Positions 12,061 to 24,171 are shown, counted from the stretch's first letter. The stretch: DNA of 64,000 bases from Pictodentalium vernedei (GCA_031216915.1 CM062297.1:368231704-368295703); one strand, 5' to 3'. Numbers and translations are program-made. Notes: a model not told the origin generated them from the letters alone.

Positions 12061-12137
12061 CACACACACACACACACACACACAGACAGAGAGAGAGAGA
12101 GGGAGAGAGAGAGAGAGAGAGGGAGAGGGAGATTGAA
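11986..12137. repeat. (GA)n (CA)n (GA)n microsatellite
   Basis: Compound dinucleotide array with sporadic GATA and GGGA interruptions. The Arg-Glu and Ser-Leu ORFs on the two strands are artefacts. Confidence 0.95.
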
Positions 12138-12569
12138 AGAGACTTACCTTTTGCCAGTCCCCCTACTTGCAGCAATCCATCTGTAGCCCCTCACATTCGG
12201 CACCTCCACTTTCAGCACCCCATTTTACGAGATGAGTCGAAGAGACGTATGTGTTGTGCGCATTTTGTAAGTTTTCACATAAGCATATATCGGTACATTT
12301 GACATGTGCTTTGTGCAATGTGTACATAATGCTACACATTTTGTACTAGCACACAAGCACATTCCTCTAAACATCAATCCAACGTTCCCAGGAACCCCTT
12401 CTTTATATCCGACCGTGTTTCCAGAACCTCTTTTTCGTCTTTTGTACCTGTGTGCTCCCTGTGTTTTGCGCACATTGTGCATTTTTACCTAAGCACATCA
12501 TCTTGCATGTGCCCGTGTGCTGTATACAGCGTGTAAACGTCGTGACACATTAAAGTAGTCGTAGGAGAG

Positions 12570-13135
12570 CGATGAGAGTCTTATCGCCACCCAGTGACGT
12601 CATGTTTGGTTGTAATGGCGTAAGCGGGCATCCGGTGACATCGTTCGTTTTGTATACTGGAGGCCGCCATCTTGGTTTCTATGGTAGGACGGAGTTGCTA
12701 TGTGACCCAATGGCCTACAATAGGACGGCGGTATGTTCGGAGGTTGCGTTCCTTTGTATAAGAGTCAATCCTAATTACCCCAAATTCTCGTTTACATCGT
12801 TTACATCGTAAAATTACACAAATATATCCGACAATCCCTTCAAATCACCAAAAACCACCCAAAATCACCGAAATGGGTTTGGATTTCTCACAGAATCCTC
12901 CTTTTTCCAATAATAGGCGCATTCCGTTATATAAACGTCAATCTAATTACCCCAAATCTACAGTTACTTCGTAAAATTACAACAAACAACCAAACAACTG
13001 TTTATTTGGCTCGGATTTCTCACTGGAGTATACTACAGGGGCGTAAACGAACCTTTAAGTTGGAAACCTCCAGTTTGAGCTTATTGATTATTGTTTTTAG
13101 GCTTCCTGCTCGGCCCTGACCAGTTCCAAACAATT
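12570..13135. repeat. Dispersed CpG-containing repeat, copy 2
   Basis: cagtgacgtcatgtttggttg, tttgtatactggaggccgcc and ggtttctatggtag match copy 3 at 51650-51830. The later ctggagtatactacagggg and tgattattgtttttagg blocks match 52035-52105. It abuts the left arm of the giant inverted repeat. Confidence 0.6.
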
Positions 13136-13429
13136 GCATTACTTCATTCATTTTGTAGTTTTGGGATATTCTGTTATGGCGGAAGAACATTAACTTGGAG
13201 CAGTTTTACATTCCAAACCTAGTCTGTCAGTACCTATATTTACAGACGCTACTCTCGGTACTCTAATCGTAATATCAGTTCATCTAGTCCTGGCTATCTT
13301 TGTTTCCTACATTTACCTTGTCCAAGTCTAAGAATGTCTAATCAGATTGCTTCATTACCCGTAATCTGTACCTATCCATGCAAAGTTATCTCTCTTGTGT
13401 AGTCCCATATGATTCTTAAACCCGGAAGA

Positions 13430-14770
13430 CAATTGAGCAGGAACATGCATTGCTCGAACGACTCGAGTCTTATCGAGCAAATAAGCTATCGAGTAGTTGC
13501 TCGAACGAGTGGCTCGTTTTATTACTATTATGCTCATCTGGGCTTTGGAGGATACCTCTAACATGATGATGTACTATTGCAGGATGGATATTGGAGGATA
13601 GGTATTGGTGGATACCTTTTGGGGATAACGTTTAGAGGACAGTTATGGCGCCTAACGCGTGTTCAGTTCCTGGCTTCTAGCCATCCCCCACCTTTTTATA
13701 GTCCAGAGGCCACTACAGCTGATTTGTCCATTGTCATCACTGTCTGTCCTATGATCAGCGCCCACTCATAACATCCACTACTATTGGTCTGTACCCCTAC
13801 TATTGGTTACCACTATCTGTCCTGAGCTAAATGTCCCCACACTTACTACTGACTACTATGGCTTTCAGTACCTATATCACTACACCATAACTCCCTGGGT
13901 CCCGGTTCATATCACTATCATACTTGGTGTTCACTTCTACAAGCAATCTAATGCAATCAGCTTGCTGTTATTAGTCGAATCTTATCGAGCAAATAAGCTA
14001 TCGAGTAATTGCTGTTTCGAATGACTCCTGTACGGCTCTTATACTTTTTTGGGTATTGGAGGATACCTTTGTCATGGTGATGTATAACTAGAGAAAACCT
14101 ATTAGGGGATACCTGTTGGAAGATATCTTTTGGAGGATACCGTTAAGAGGATAGTTATGGCTTATAGCGTCTGTTCGGGTCCTTGCGTCTAGGCCACTAC
14201 TGTTGATCTACTCATAGTCACCATCATCTGTCCTGTGATCAGCGTTCACTAAATTTAACCAATACTATAGTCTTCTACCACTCTTGCGGTCTTATACCAT
14301 TACTGTTGACTTTTAGCACTGCTACAGGCTTGCTAACTATCTCAGTTTGCTCGAACGGCTTGAATCTAGTCGAGAAAATTAGCCATCGAGTAACTACTCG
14401 AATAAGTGACTCCTTTACAACTCTTATGCTCATCTGGATATCTGAGGATACCTATGACATGGTAATGCACTAAGGCAGGATACCTCTTTAAGGATACCTC
14501 CTGGATGATACCTATTGGAGGATACCATTTGGAGTATACTTTTTAGAGGATAGTTATCGCTCCTAACACATGGTTGGCTTATGGCTTCTAGACCACCCGA
14601 TGACCTTCATAGATCTTGGACCTCCACTGCTGACCTACCCATAGTCACCATCATAATCAACTTATACTGTAGTTACCTAAAAGTATAGTATTCTGCCACA
14701 CTTACAATCTTGTACCATTACGACTGACTTGTAGCACCACTTCATAATCCTTATCTATGCCAGATACAGT
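13430..14770. repeat. Tandem subrepeats within the left arm, 390-520 bp
   Basis: Three diverged units are each marked by a cgagcaaataagctatcgag-like core (13475, 13985, 14370), followed by ggaggatacct-type blocks and a catcatctgtcctgtgatcag-like end. The mirror is at 22620-23640. Confidence 0.65.
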
Positions 14771-15490
14771 CTCAACTCAGCCGTGGTTGGGTGACTAACA
14801 GGTTCAATCAGATTCATATTCGTCTTTACATTTCCGTAATTGTATCATAGCGTACACTAGGTAGAGGCAATGTGAGAACAATGCGAATAGCTTAAGTAAT
14901 ACGCCATATTTATGAAATATTTTGAGAATACCCTCAGATATCAGACATCATATATAAATGTAAAAAGTGTGGACTGTGGCAAAATATTGAAGCATTTTTT
15001 TATGAATCTTAGAAAAGCATCCTAATCAATGTTTATATTTGTTTTATTACAACAGTCAATAAATTGTGTTTTCTGATTGCGTTGAGTTAAGATCAGATTT
15101 GTCAGACCATGGAATTTTTGTTCTGTTCTATATGATATCGGAAATGAGACGGAATTTGACAAAAATATTTTTTTTTCCACGCGTGTGCGAGCGTGCGTGC
15201 ATTTGATTTAAACTGAGTGTTGACCCCAGAAACTAATTAAAATGACTGCCAATTATTGATGTTACTCATTGATGGGCTCCAATTTTGTCTTCACAGGGAT
15301 TTTATGCGAGCTTCTGGTTTTCATATAAACGATAACAGGTCGACGATTTAATGGTCTTTTTTATTTAGAGTTGGTTAAATTGAATTCATATTTTACTACT
15401 TTTGCTATTTCGATATTCATTTTGATGTATGTTAAAGTAAAAGGAATGATGGACTTTCACTCCTTTCGCATTTCCCCACTGATATTTTCA

Positions 15491-16665
15491 TTCGAAATGG
15501 CCACAGGGTTTGAAGCATATGTATCCAAAAAAGTTTCGGAACAAAATGACGGAAACCTTCAGACACGCATAATATCGCCTCCTTGTAGTTTGGTCATTTT
15601 GGTGTTAAATTTATACCTAAAAGTCTTAAGACTTATATGGGATGTTGTGTTGTGCATTGGAGATCGCCATGGTCGGATTAAATGGTACTCTTAATACTGA
15701 GTTTATGTATTTGATTTTCAAAGCGATTCTTCAATATTTGAATATCATTTCATTTCATAGGACGTTGAGTAATGATGAGAAAAGTGTAAACCTGAACAAA
15801 TTGTTCGAATCAACTGACTCCATATTCATCTTTCAGCTTTCATACAATGTAGCTAATTATTCCACTGAGCAGTGTCCACGATTACTGGCCGAGGGATTGC
15901 TGTAGTAACACCAAATCTTTAACCCTTTACCTAACATGAAAAGCAGACGACACTTGAAAAAAAAATTCTTGAATAACTATTTTTTTTCATTTTTTGTCTC
16001 AAAAACATAGGTTATGACCCCTCATTGGAACGAGCTCGACGAGCTCGTTCCAATGAGGGGTCATAACCGATGTTTTTGAGACAAAAAATGAAAAAATAAT
16101 TAAAATTAATAGGCGATTTTTGAGAATAACGCTGGCCGGTTTTGACGTTACGTTGAGTAAAGGGTTAAGGCACGCGTTTCTGACAAGTTGTCACAATTAG
16201 AGGTCGGAACACAAAGGAGTCGAGCTGGGTGAAAGTTCTCCATCTCTTGCAGCAAATGTTGAATCTGTAATCTCATCTGGTGAACTTGGGGCCACATCTC
16301 CAGTGAATTATATACAACATGGGACCATAGTAAACATGATAACCACTGTTCTCAGTACTACGACGTAACAGCCTTTCATTGACAAACTGGTGCAACATCT
16401 CGCACGGTCTGAGAAAAGACCCGAGGAACATTGATGTCACCTTAGAGAGCATTTGTAAGATTCAGGAGCAAATGAAAGCGCTTACTACCTGCTCTATCCC
16501 AGCATCTATTGGATAAGATTGGATAAGACTTTAGATAAATTCGTAACGAGTCACATAATGCCTGTCGGGATGAAGCTCGATATTTAGAGGCCGAAAATAA
16601 GGATCTGAAGGAGAACATTAATTCGTTAACAGTACGCCTAAAGAAATCAGAGAGCGTTTAGTTTC
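15491..16665 (+). pseudogene. Decayed gene remnant of unknown function, left-arm copy
   Basis: Several readable pieces lie in order on the + strand but in different frames. They are MATGFEAYVSKKVSEQNDG (from 15499), STEQCPRLLAEGLL just before the palindromic MITE, and after it KLSQLEVGTQRSR, then SLAANVESVISSGELGATSP. These are followed by DKLVQHLARSEKRPEEH, LESICKIQEQMKALTTC and a heptad-like coiled coil, YLEAENKDLKENINSLTVRL, near 16590-16650. The other arm repeats the same order with different lesions, which supports a once-coding ancestor. Frameshifts, stops and a 242-bp MITE insertion make it dead. I do not recognise the family. The coiled coil suggests a structural or assembly protein, but that is a guess. 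Confidence 0.4.
15923..16164 (+). mobile_element. Palindromic piggyBac-type MITE, copy P1
   Basis: Begins ccctttacctaac and ends gagtaaaggg, flanked by TTAA on both sides (15919-15922 and 16165-16168). The centre is a long hairpin of about 58-bp arms, running from gtctcaaaaacataggttat through an aacgagctcgacgagctcgtt core and back. TTAA targets and CCC ends are the hallmark of piggyBac-type insertions. The mirror copy P2 in the other arm occupies the same relative site, so insertion preceded the duplication. Confidence 0.85.
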
Positions 16666-17780
16666 ACGAACTTTATAATAAAAAGTTGCAAAATGTAATC
16701 ATAATGACGAAGCGCAATTACATGGGCGGGAAAAATGTTGCAAAATGTAATAAACGTTTTTTCAATGTGGCATTCAGAAACTAATTCAAGTTATTATACA
16801 AACATTAAAATAAATTTGTATCTGTTTGACTCTAAGACTGCCTTGCGGTATATTATGAGCACTTCAACGAGTATTGGAGCTAGTTTCGTTGATGTTTGAA
16901 ATTTTATTACAAAATGGAACTGCATGGACTGGAAAAAACGTTGCAAAATATAATAATTATTACAAAATGCAACTACCTGGGCTGGTAAAACGTTACAAAA
17001 TGTAATAATTGTCACAAAATGCAACGAAATTGATTCGACAAGAGTTGTATTATGTAATAAACTTTTTTTCCAATGGAATTATCGGAACAATTTTAATCTG
17101 ATTAATTCCCTTCCACTTACCCGCGCCATGTATCAATCGGCAATAGATTAAACCCTCTGTTACAACCCACTTCGTAATAAAAGTTGCAAAATGTAATAAT
17201 TATTACAAAGTGCAACTGCATGGACGAGAAAAACGTTGCGAAATGTAAAAATTATTTCAAACTGCAACTACATGAAGGGAAAAACGTTTCAAAATGTAAT
17301 AAACATTTTTTTTTCAAACGGGCAATCAGAAACTACTTCATGTTCATACACATATCAAAATAAATTAGTATCTCTATGATTCTACGATTGTCTTAACGTA
17401 TATTATGTGCACTTCTACGCGTATTTTAGCGAGTTTAGTAGATATTTGAAGTTTTATTACAAAATGCAACTACATGGACTGGAAAAACGTTGCAAAATGT
17501 AATAATTATTACAAAATGCAACGAAATTGACTTGACAATCGTTGCATTATGTAATAAACTTGTTTCCAGTGCAATCATCGGAAAAGTTTTCATCTAATTA
17601 ATTCACTTACATGTATCCGCGCCATTTGTCAATCGGCAATATATTAAACCCTCCACTACCGTTTCCATTGATTTTGCAAATCTTTGTTTTTCTCCTACTA
17701 GAAGTATAAAGTTGTTGAAAAGACACAGAGGTTCTTGCATAATTGGTGGATTATTCTCGTCCATTCAGAAAATACACGTT

Positions 17781-18114
17781 GACCATATTTATACATGTGA
17801 ATACATTCATCACAGGACTGCACTGCAAGGTGGACTATTCTGCACATACTTTGTTGATGCGATATTCAACACTCCACCCCCCGCCATCCGACTAGTGTTG
17901 AGACGACAGTTTTAACCAGTTAAACCCAGAGTTGACCGGATCATAACCGATTAACCGCAATAGCAAATACCACCAGCCATCGTAGGTCTATTATATTTAT
18001 AAAAGTGCCATTCTTTAAGATATAGGGTGCATAAATCGCGGACGAACATGTACGACGTCGGGTGGACGTAGTGGTTTGCTATAAATGTACTGCATTTACT
18101 AGGCTTTAACTCAC
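17781..18114. other. Left-arm segment without a clear mirror
   Basis: The facing part of the right arm (19951-19986) is only about 35 bp, so this is either an insertion on the left or a deletion on the right. Nothing in it is recognisable. Confidence 0.4.
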
Positions 18115-18430
18115 TGTTATTTATTTATTGGCGTTTTACGACACTTACAACAGCCAGGGTTATATCGTGACGGTCAGTTTAACGGGTGGAGGAAACCGGA
18201 GTGCCGGTATAGAAACAGCGGCGAGTAAATGTCAGACTGTTCAATGTACTAACCTGAGTTATCACTGGTTGAAGGCGTGTGTACCATCGGCGCGGCATAG
18301 TCTTAGCCCACTTTGCCACCGTGTTGCGCAAGGACACAACGTGAGTGACACATACCCGGCTCTAACCTTCGACCCATCGGTCTAAGGTTCATCAATGTAG
18401 TCAATGTGCCACCGCACTCCCCTTTAACTC
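18115..18430 (-). mobile_element. SINE copy in left arm
   Basis: Tail tttatttattgg, then acgacacttacaacagccagg, a ggaggaaaccggagtgccgg block, and at the far end gtgccaccgcactccccttt, the reverse complement of the tRNA-like head. It is diverged and lacks a good B box. It is mirrored, with its flank, at 19805-19950. Confidence 0.65.
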
Positions 18431-18460
18431 GCGGAAATGAATAAAGAAATTTTGAGAAAT

Positions 18461-19780
18461 GCAGGTGAACTCTTTAGGTGAACAACGTGCTATTTATTTA
18501 TTTTTTTCGACAGTAATCAAACAGCGATGACAAAATTATGGGTATAAGTGTATTCAACTGAGATGCCATGGTCTTATCACTTACGAGTCACGGTATATAC
18601 TAGCTAGAACACGCAAGCTAAGGTGTGTATGAATAAAGTCATTAAAATGTTCCTGGTATGTGTTTCTTGGGAAGGTGTGTGTGAGTGTATCGGGGTGTGG
18701 TGGTAGGGGTGGGGTGTGTGTTACGCGCACTGGAGGCGCACATGGACGTTTATATGGGCACGAGCCCCACTTACACTCTAAATTACTTATATCATGCTTT
18801 TCATGCAAAAACGTAGGCCAGGACGGATGGGAACAAGACAACCGAGAAGGCCGCCAAGACACAAAGACCCTCCCGCCCATAGGACAGGGACAGAAATAGA
18901 GAGGAGGCCACAGTACACGTCCGCCATTTGGAGTCAGCAAGGCGAACCACAGGCGTCCTCTACTGAGACTCGGTTTACGGTGTCCAGCCCAAAGACCCGC
19001 CATGTGAGATAACGCGGAGCGGTGAAGGGAATTGACATTGTTATCAGGACAGTCACCCACTAGGCTTATGTCCGTTAATTGCGTTGATATTGGGCGTTTT
19101 GAATCCCTGGGCCAGGTCGTCTGAGCCAGCCAACGCAGCTAGCCCATCCCAAGGACGGCCGTACTAATCTAGGACCGGAGCTATTCAGCAGAACAGCTCT
19201 CTCGCTGGGCCCGAACAACTTCAAATTACTCACTCCCGTGGACAACGACAGCGCGCTCACCATGACGTCGCCGACGTCATAGCTATCTAACAGTTTCTCA
19301 CTCTTGGTGCCTGTTTTTTGCCCATTCACATACAGCCTGCATTAAGCACCCACACTCAGCCTGCGATGCATGCTATGCAAGCGATGCTCACTGCACGTAG
19401 TCATGCGACTAGAGTTAGCTATTGAACCTATAGTTGTGTCAACGACAGGACACTGAGGGTCCGGGAGGAGCGGGGGTTCGGGAACGGATAGGTTGGGCAC
19501 GAAACATATCACTAGCGTGCCCGGCATGCAAGGGACCAGGAGAATATCTTTGGGCCGTAGGTCAAACACCTTAACGCTTCTCCTGGCGACAGCCAAAAAG
19601 GTGTTTCTTAGCTTACAGTCCGTACCTGAAGTCCCAGGTATACATGGCACACCCATTTCCAGCCCACACGAGGTGGGTTCTATCAAGATGTTGGTACCGA
19701 TTTTGGAGATCGCTCGCGCTTAGAGTGGAAAGGGTCTTTTCTGCAAGGATGGGGAGGCGCCCCCAAACAGTTCAGCTGCT
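18461..19780. other. Loop of the giant inverted repeat, GC-richer
   Basis: About 1.3 kb that is not mirrored. It is clearly more GC-rich and CpG-rich than its surroundings, especially 18700-19330. It contains a perfect palindrome atgacgtcgccgacgtcat at 19262-19280, which holds two CRE-like TGACGTC half sites. A 159-codon ORF on the minus strand (18581-19060) and shorter ones show no recognisable domain; its Pro/His/Cys-rich composition looks like chance in GC-rich DNA. Confidence 0.45.
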
Positions 19781-19804
19781 TCACACAAACTTTCTTTATT
19801 CATT

Positions 19805-19955
19805 CCAGCGAGTTAAAGGGGAGCGCGGTGGCACATTGACACATATGACACGCCGATTGCACACACGCCTTCAACCAATGCTAACTCAGGTTTGTAGATT
19901 GGAGAGTCTGATAGTTACTCGCCGTTGGTTGGTGGTTCTCACGCGAACGTCACAA
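19805..19955 (+). mobile_element. SINE copy in right arm, truncated
   Basis: ggggagcgcggtggcac (head), then cttcaaccaatgctaactc, gagtctgatagttactcgcc and a gttggtggttctc block match the SINE body in + orientation. The CORE-like end and the tail are lost. It is the mirror of the SINE at 18115-18430. Confidence 0.6.
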
Positions 19956-20789
19956 AAAATTCACATGTAGAAATATCAATATTATTAACGTGTATTTTCT
20001 CAATGGACGAGAATAATCCGCCAATTATGCAAGAACCTTGATGTATTTTCAGCAACGAAGGTTATGAAGCCTAAGTAAGTGAACACGTGCTTCAGTGCAT
20101 TTGACACCCAAAGTTGTGAGTAGGATTAAATAGGGCAGATTGGCTGATTGGTTCAATATCAGTTGGCTTTGAAACCATTAATTAAAAATTTGTTTTGTCA
20201 ACTTTAGGAAAGATTAAAAAGTTTGTAATTGTGTGCCGGAATGTGTGAGAATCTCTCAAAAATATGAGGTATGGGAAAAAAAGTGCCAAGGTTATTCAGT
20301 GCAAGACCATACGGTAGTACTGAAAATTCGAAATTTAAACTGATTTGGCAACATATGATTTTTCCAGATTATTTTTTTCAAGAGATGATGTACTTTGTGG
20401 ATGTATAGGTATTTTTTTTCAAAACAGCTTGGTTTGTTGTACAGAGAGTGAAAGGTTAGCACTGTGGCTAATGGGATTTTTTAGGCTTTCTTAACCTATA
20501 CTTCTCGTAGCAGAAAAATAAAGATTTGCAAAACCACGTTTCTCCAGTCCATGTAGTTGCATTTTGTAATAAACCTTCAAACATCTACGAAACTCGCTCC
20601 AATACGCGTAGAAGTGCACATAATATACCGCAAGACAGTCGTAGAATCATACAGATACAAATTTCTTTTTCTGATAGCCACTTTGAAAGAAAGTTTACTA
20701 CATTTTGCAACATTTTTCCCGTCCATGTAATTGCGCTTTGTAATAATGATTACATTTTGCAACTTTTTATTACAAAGTGCGTGTCACTA

Positions 20790-21975
20790 AACGCTCACTG
20801 ATTTCTTTAAGCGTGCTCCTAACGAATTAATGTTCGCCTTCAAATCCTCATTTTCGGCCTCTAAGTGTCGAGCTTTATGCAATATGTGACTCGATACGAA
20901 TTTATCTAAAGCCTTATCCAACATTTATCCAATAGATGCTGTGATAGAGCAGGTAGTAAGCTCTTTCGTTTGCTCCTGCATCTTTCAAATGCTCTGTAAT
21001 GTGACATCAATGTTCTTCGGGTCTTTTCTCTCAGACCGTGCGATATGTTGCACCAGTTTGTCAATGAAAGGCTGTTATGTCATAGTACTGAGTACAGTGT
21101 CTATCATGTTTACTATTGTCCCATGCTGTACATTACTCACTGAAGATGTGGCCTCAAGTTCATCAGATGAGATTACAGATTCACCATTTGCTGCAAGAGA
21201 TGAAGAACTTTCCAGTCACCCAGCTCGCCTCCTTTGTGTTCTGACCTCCAATTGTGACAACTTGTCAGAAACGCATGTCCTCAAGATTTTGGTGATACTT
21301 CACCAATCCCTCGGCCAGTCATCGTGGACACTGCTCGGTTGAATAATTAGTTTCATTGTATTAACCCTTTACCTAACGTAACGGCAAAAACCGGCCAGCG
21401 CTATTCTCAAAAATCGCCAATTAATTTTCATTATTTTTTCATTTTTTGTCTCAAAAACATAGGTTATGACCCCTCGTTGGAACGAGCTCGTCGAGCTCGT
21501 TCCAACGAGGGGTCATAACCTATGTTTTTGAGACAAAAAATGAAAAAAAATAGTTATTCAACAATTATTTTTGCAAGTGTCGTCTGCTTTTCATGTTAGG
21601 TAAAGGGTTAAAACTGAAAGCTGAATATGAAGTCAAAGGATTCGAACAATTTGTCCAGGTTTACACTTTACTCGTCATTACTCAACCTTCTATGAAATAA
21701 TATTCAATTATTGAAAAATCGCCTTGAAAATCAAATATATAAAATCAGTATTAAGATTACCATTTAATTCAACCATAGCGATCTCCAATGCTCAACACAT
21801 CCCATATTAGTCTTAAGGCTTTTAAGTATAAATTTAAGACCAAAATCACCAAACTATAGGGATGCGATATTATGCGTGTCTGAAGCTTGCCGTCATTTTG
21901 TTCCGAAACTTTTTTGGATACATACCTTTCAAACTCTGTTGCCATTTCGTATGAACATCTCAGTGGGGAAATGCG
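20790..21975 (-). pseudogene. Decayed gene remnant, right-arm copy
   Basis: The minus-strand mirror of the remnant at 15491-16665. A start-like MATEFERYVSKKVSEQNDG segment is read at about 21960-21890, an EQCPR-LAEGLVKYHQNL segment near 21330-21290, and the coiled-coil region at about 20870-20790. The lesions differ from those in the left arm, so the two copies decayed independently. The + strand 133-codon ORF at 20941-21342 is antisense to this remnant and is not credible as a gene. Function unknown. Confidence 0.4.
21365..21607 (-). mobile_element. Palindromic piggyBac-type MITE, copy P2
   Basis: ccctttacctaacg to cgttaggtaaaggg-type ends, flanked by TTAA at 21361-21364 and 21608-21611. 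The central hairpin carries the aacgagctcgtcgagctcgtt core. It is inverted relative to P1, as expected for the mirror arm. Confidence 0.85.
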
Positions 21976-23888
21976 AAAGGACTAGAGGTCCACCATTCAT
22001 TCAACTTTAACATACAACAGAAGGAATAACGAAACAGCAAAGGTAGTAAAATATGAATTCAATTTAACCAACTCTAAATTAAAAGAACTTTTAAATCGTC
22101 GACCTGTTATCGTTTATATGAAAACCAAAAGCTCGCATAAAATCCCTGTAAGCACTAAATTGGAGCCCATCAGTGAGTAACATCAATAATTGGCAGTCAT
22201 TTTAATTAGCTTCTAGGCTCAGCACTCAGTTTAAATCACACGCACGCACGCACGTCCACGCGTGGAAAAATTTCTTTTTGTCCAATTTCCATCTCATTTC
22301 CGATACCATATAGAACAGAACAAACATTCCATGATCCGACAACTCTGATCTTAATTCAAGGCAGTTAGTAAACACGATAAATTGACTGCCGAAAAATACA
22401 AATTTAAACATTGATTAAGATGCTTTTTTAAGATTCATGAAAAATGCTTCAATATTTTGCAACATTCCACGCTTTTTATATTTGTATATGAGGTCTGATA
22501 TCTAAGCGTATTCTCAAAATATTTCATAAATATGGCGCATTACTTACTCCATTCGTATTGTTCTTACATAGCATTGATCTATTGCACGCTATGATACAAT
22601 AAAAGAAATGTCATCGGGTGGTCTAGAAGCCATAAGCCAACCATGTGTTAGGAGCGATAACTATCCTCTAAAAAGTATACTCCAAATGGTATCCTCTAAG
22701 AGGTATCCACAAAGAGGTATCCTGAGTGCATCACCATGTCATCGGTATCCTCAAATATCCACATCAGCATAAGAGTCGTAAAGTCATTCGAGTAATTAAT
22801 CGATGGCTAATTTTCTCGACTAGATTCAAGTCGTTCGAGTAAACTGAGATAGTTAGAGCTACAAGTCAGTAGTAATGGTATAAGACTGCAGGAGTGGTAG
22901 AAGACAATAGTATTGGGTAAATGTATTGAAAGCTGATCACAGATGATGGTGACTATGGGTAGATCAACGGTAACAGTAACAGGAGTCATTCGATCCAGCA
23001 ATTACTCCATAGCTTATTTCCTCGATAAGATTGAACTAATTAGAGCGAGCAGATTGCATCAGATTGCTTGTAGAAGTGAACACCAAGTATGGTAGTGATA
23101 GTGATATGAACCGGGACGCGGGGAGTTGTGGTGCAGTGTTATAGGTACTGAAAGCCATAGTAGTCAGTTGTAAGTGTGGAGACTCTAGCTCAGGACAGAT
23201 AGTGGTAGCCAATAGTAGGGGTACAGACCAATAGTAGTGGATGTTATGAGTGGGCGCTAATCATAGGACAGATAGTGATGACAAAGGGCAAATCAGCTGT
23301 AGTGGCCTCTGATCTATGAAAAAGAGAGGGATGGCTAGAAGCCAGGAAGTGAACATGCGTTAGGCGCCATTACCGTCCACTAAAAGTTGTCCCCCAAAAG
23401 GTATTCACCGAAATGGCGCGACTCAAATCAATATCCATCCTCCAATAGTACATCATCGTGTCATAGGTATCCTCCAAAACCCAGATGAGCACAAGAGTTA
23501 TAAAACGAGCCACTCGTTCGAGCAATTACTCGATAGTTTATTTGCACGATAAGACTCGAGTCGTTCGAGCAATGCCTGTTCCTTCTCGATTGTCTTTCGG
23601 ATTTGAGAATCATATGAGACTACACGAGAGAGATAACTCTGCGTGGATAGGTACAGATTACGGGTAATGAAGCAATCTGATTAGATATTCTTAGACTTGG
23701 ACAAGGTAAATGTAGGAACCAAAGATAGCCAGGACTAGATGGTTTGATATTAGGGTTAGAGTAGTGAGAATAGCGTCGGTAAATGTAGGTACTGACAGAC
23801 GAGGTTTGGAATGTAAAACTGCTCCAAGTTAATGTTCTTCCGCCATAACAGAGTATCCCAACACTGCAAAATGATTGAAGTAATGTAA

Positions 23889-24171
23889 GTATCGTATAGG
23901 AGAGTTCAGGGGAGAGAATTAGAAAGCTTTTGAGATCATTCATTTGAAAAGTTCCGAAATGGCGCGACTCAAATCGAAATCAATCATTGGGACGATTTCG
24001 AAGCTTGGCAGGGACATGTTTCGCAAGCATATTTGAAGAACAGTTGCAAATACTGATAGGGAAGGCTTACTTTCAGAGACGGCGGAAGTTCAATAAAAGT
24101 GGAGAGGTACATCCGTACGAGACGCCATAAACCATACATAGTTCAGTCCGGTGGGTACAAACGAAAACTTA
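23889..24171. other. No recognisable feature
   Basis: Unassigned sequence between the right arm and the MITE cluster. The block aatggcgcgactcaaatc at 23959 also occurs at 23413 inside the arm. Confidence 0.4.

Larger units (their letters stand above)
13139..18460. repeat. Left arm of a giant inverted repeat
   Basis: The outer end (cattacttcattcattttg, then a tctgttatggcggaagaac block) is mirrored at 23840-23888. The colinear inverted match continues inward with indels through the tatcgagcaaataagc repeats, the gene remnant, a palindromic MITE, ttgcaaaatgtaataa repeats and the segment 17714-17778 (mirror of 19987-20055). It ends with a SINE and its flank (18115-18460, mirror of 19785-19950). 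A segment of about 480 bp is tandemly duplicated here (16680-17140 and 17165-17650) but is present once in the other arm. Divergence is visible but moderate. Confidence 0.85.
19785..23888. repeat. Right arm of the giant inverted repeat
   Basis: The reverse complement follows 13139-18460 in the opposite order. Its innermost part is a SINE and the flank ttctttattcattccagcgag. Then come the segment 19987-20060, the ttgcaaaatgtaataa region (20535-20770), the gene remnant, MITE P2, and tandem gatacc/tatcgagcaa repeats. The outer end is at about 23888. A stretch at 20061-20500 has no counterpart in the left arm and is probably an insertion or a left-arm deletion. Confidence 0.85.

Noticed and set aside
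11982..12302. ORFs on both strands across the GA/CA microsatellite
   Set aside because: Pure simple-sequence translation with no domain.
18581..19060. A 159-codon minus-strand ORF in the loop of the giant inverted repeat
   Set aside because: No motif; the Pro/His/Cys-rich composition fits chance in a GC-richer stretch, and other frames there are also open. Kept only as a remark under the loop.
20941..21342. A 133-codon plus-strand ORF in the right arm
   Set aside because: It is antisense to a decayed coding remnant whose mirror copy in the left arm is not open in the same antisense frame.
13139..23888. A Maverick/Polinton-type giant transposon
   Set aside because: No polymerase B, retroviral-type integrase, ATPase or capsid sequence could be seen in the arms or loop, and no 6-bp target duplication was found at the ends.
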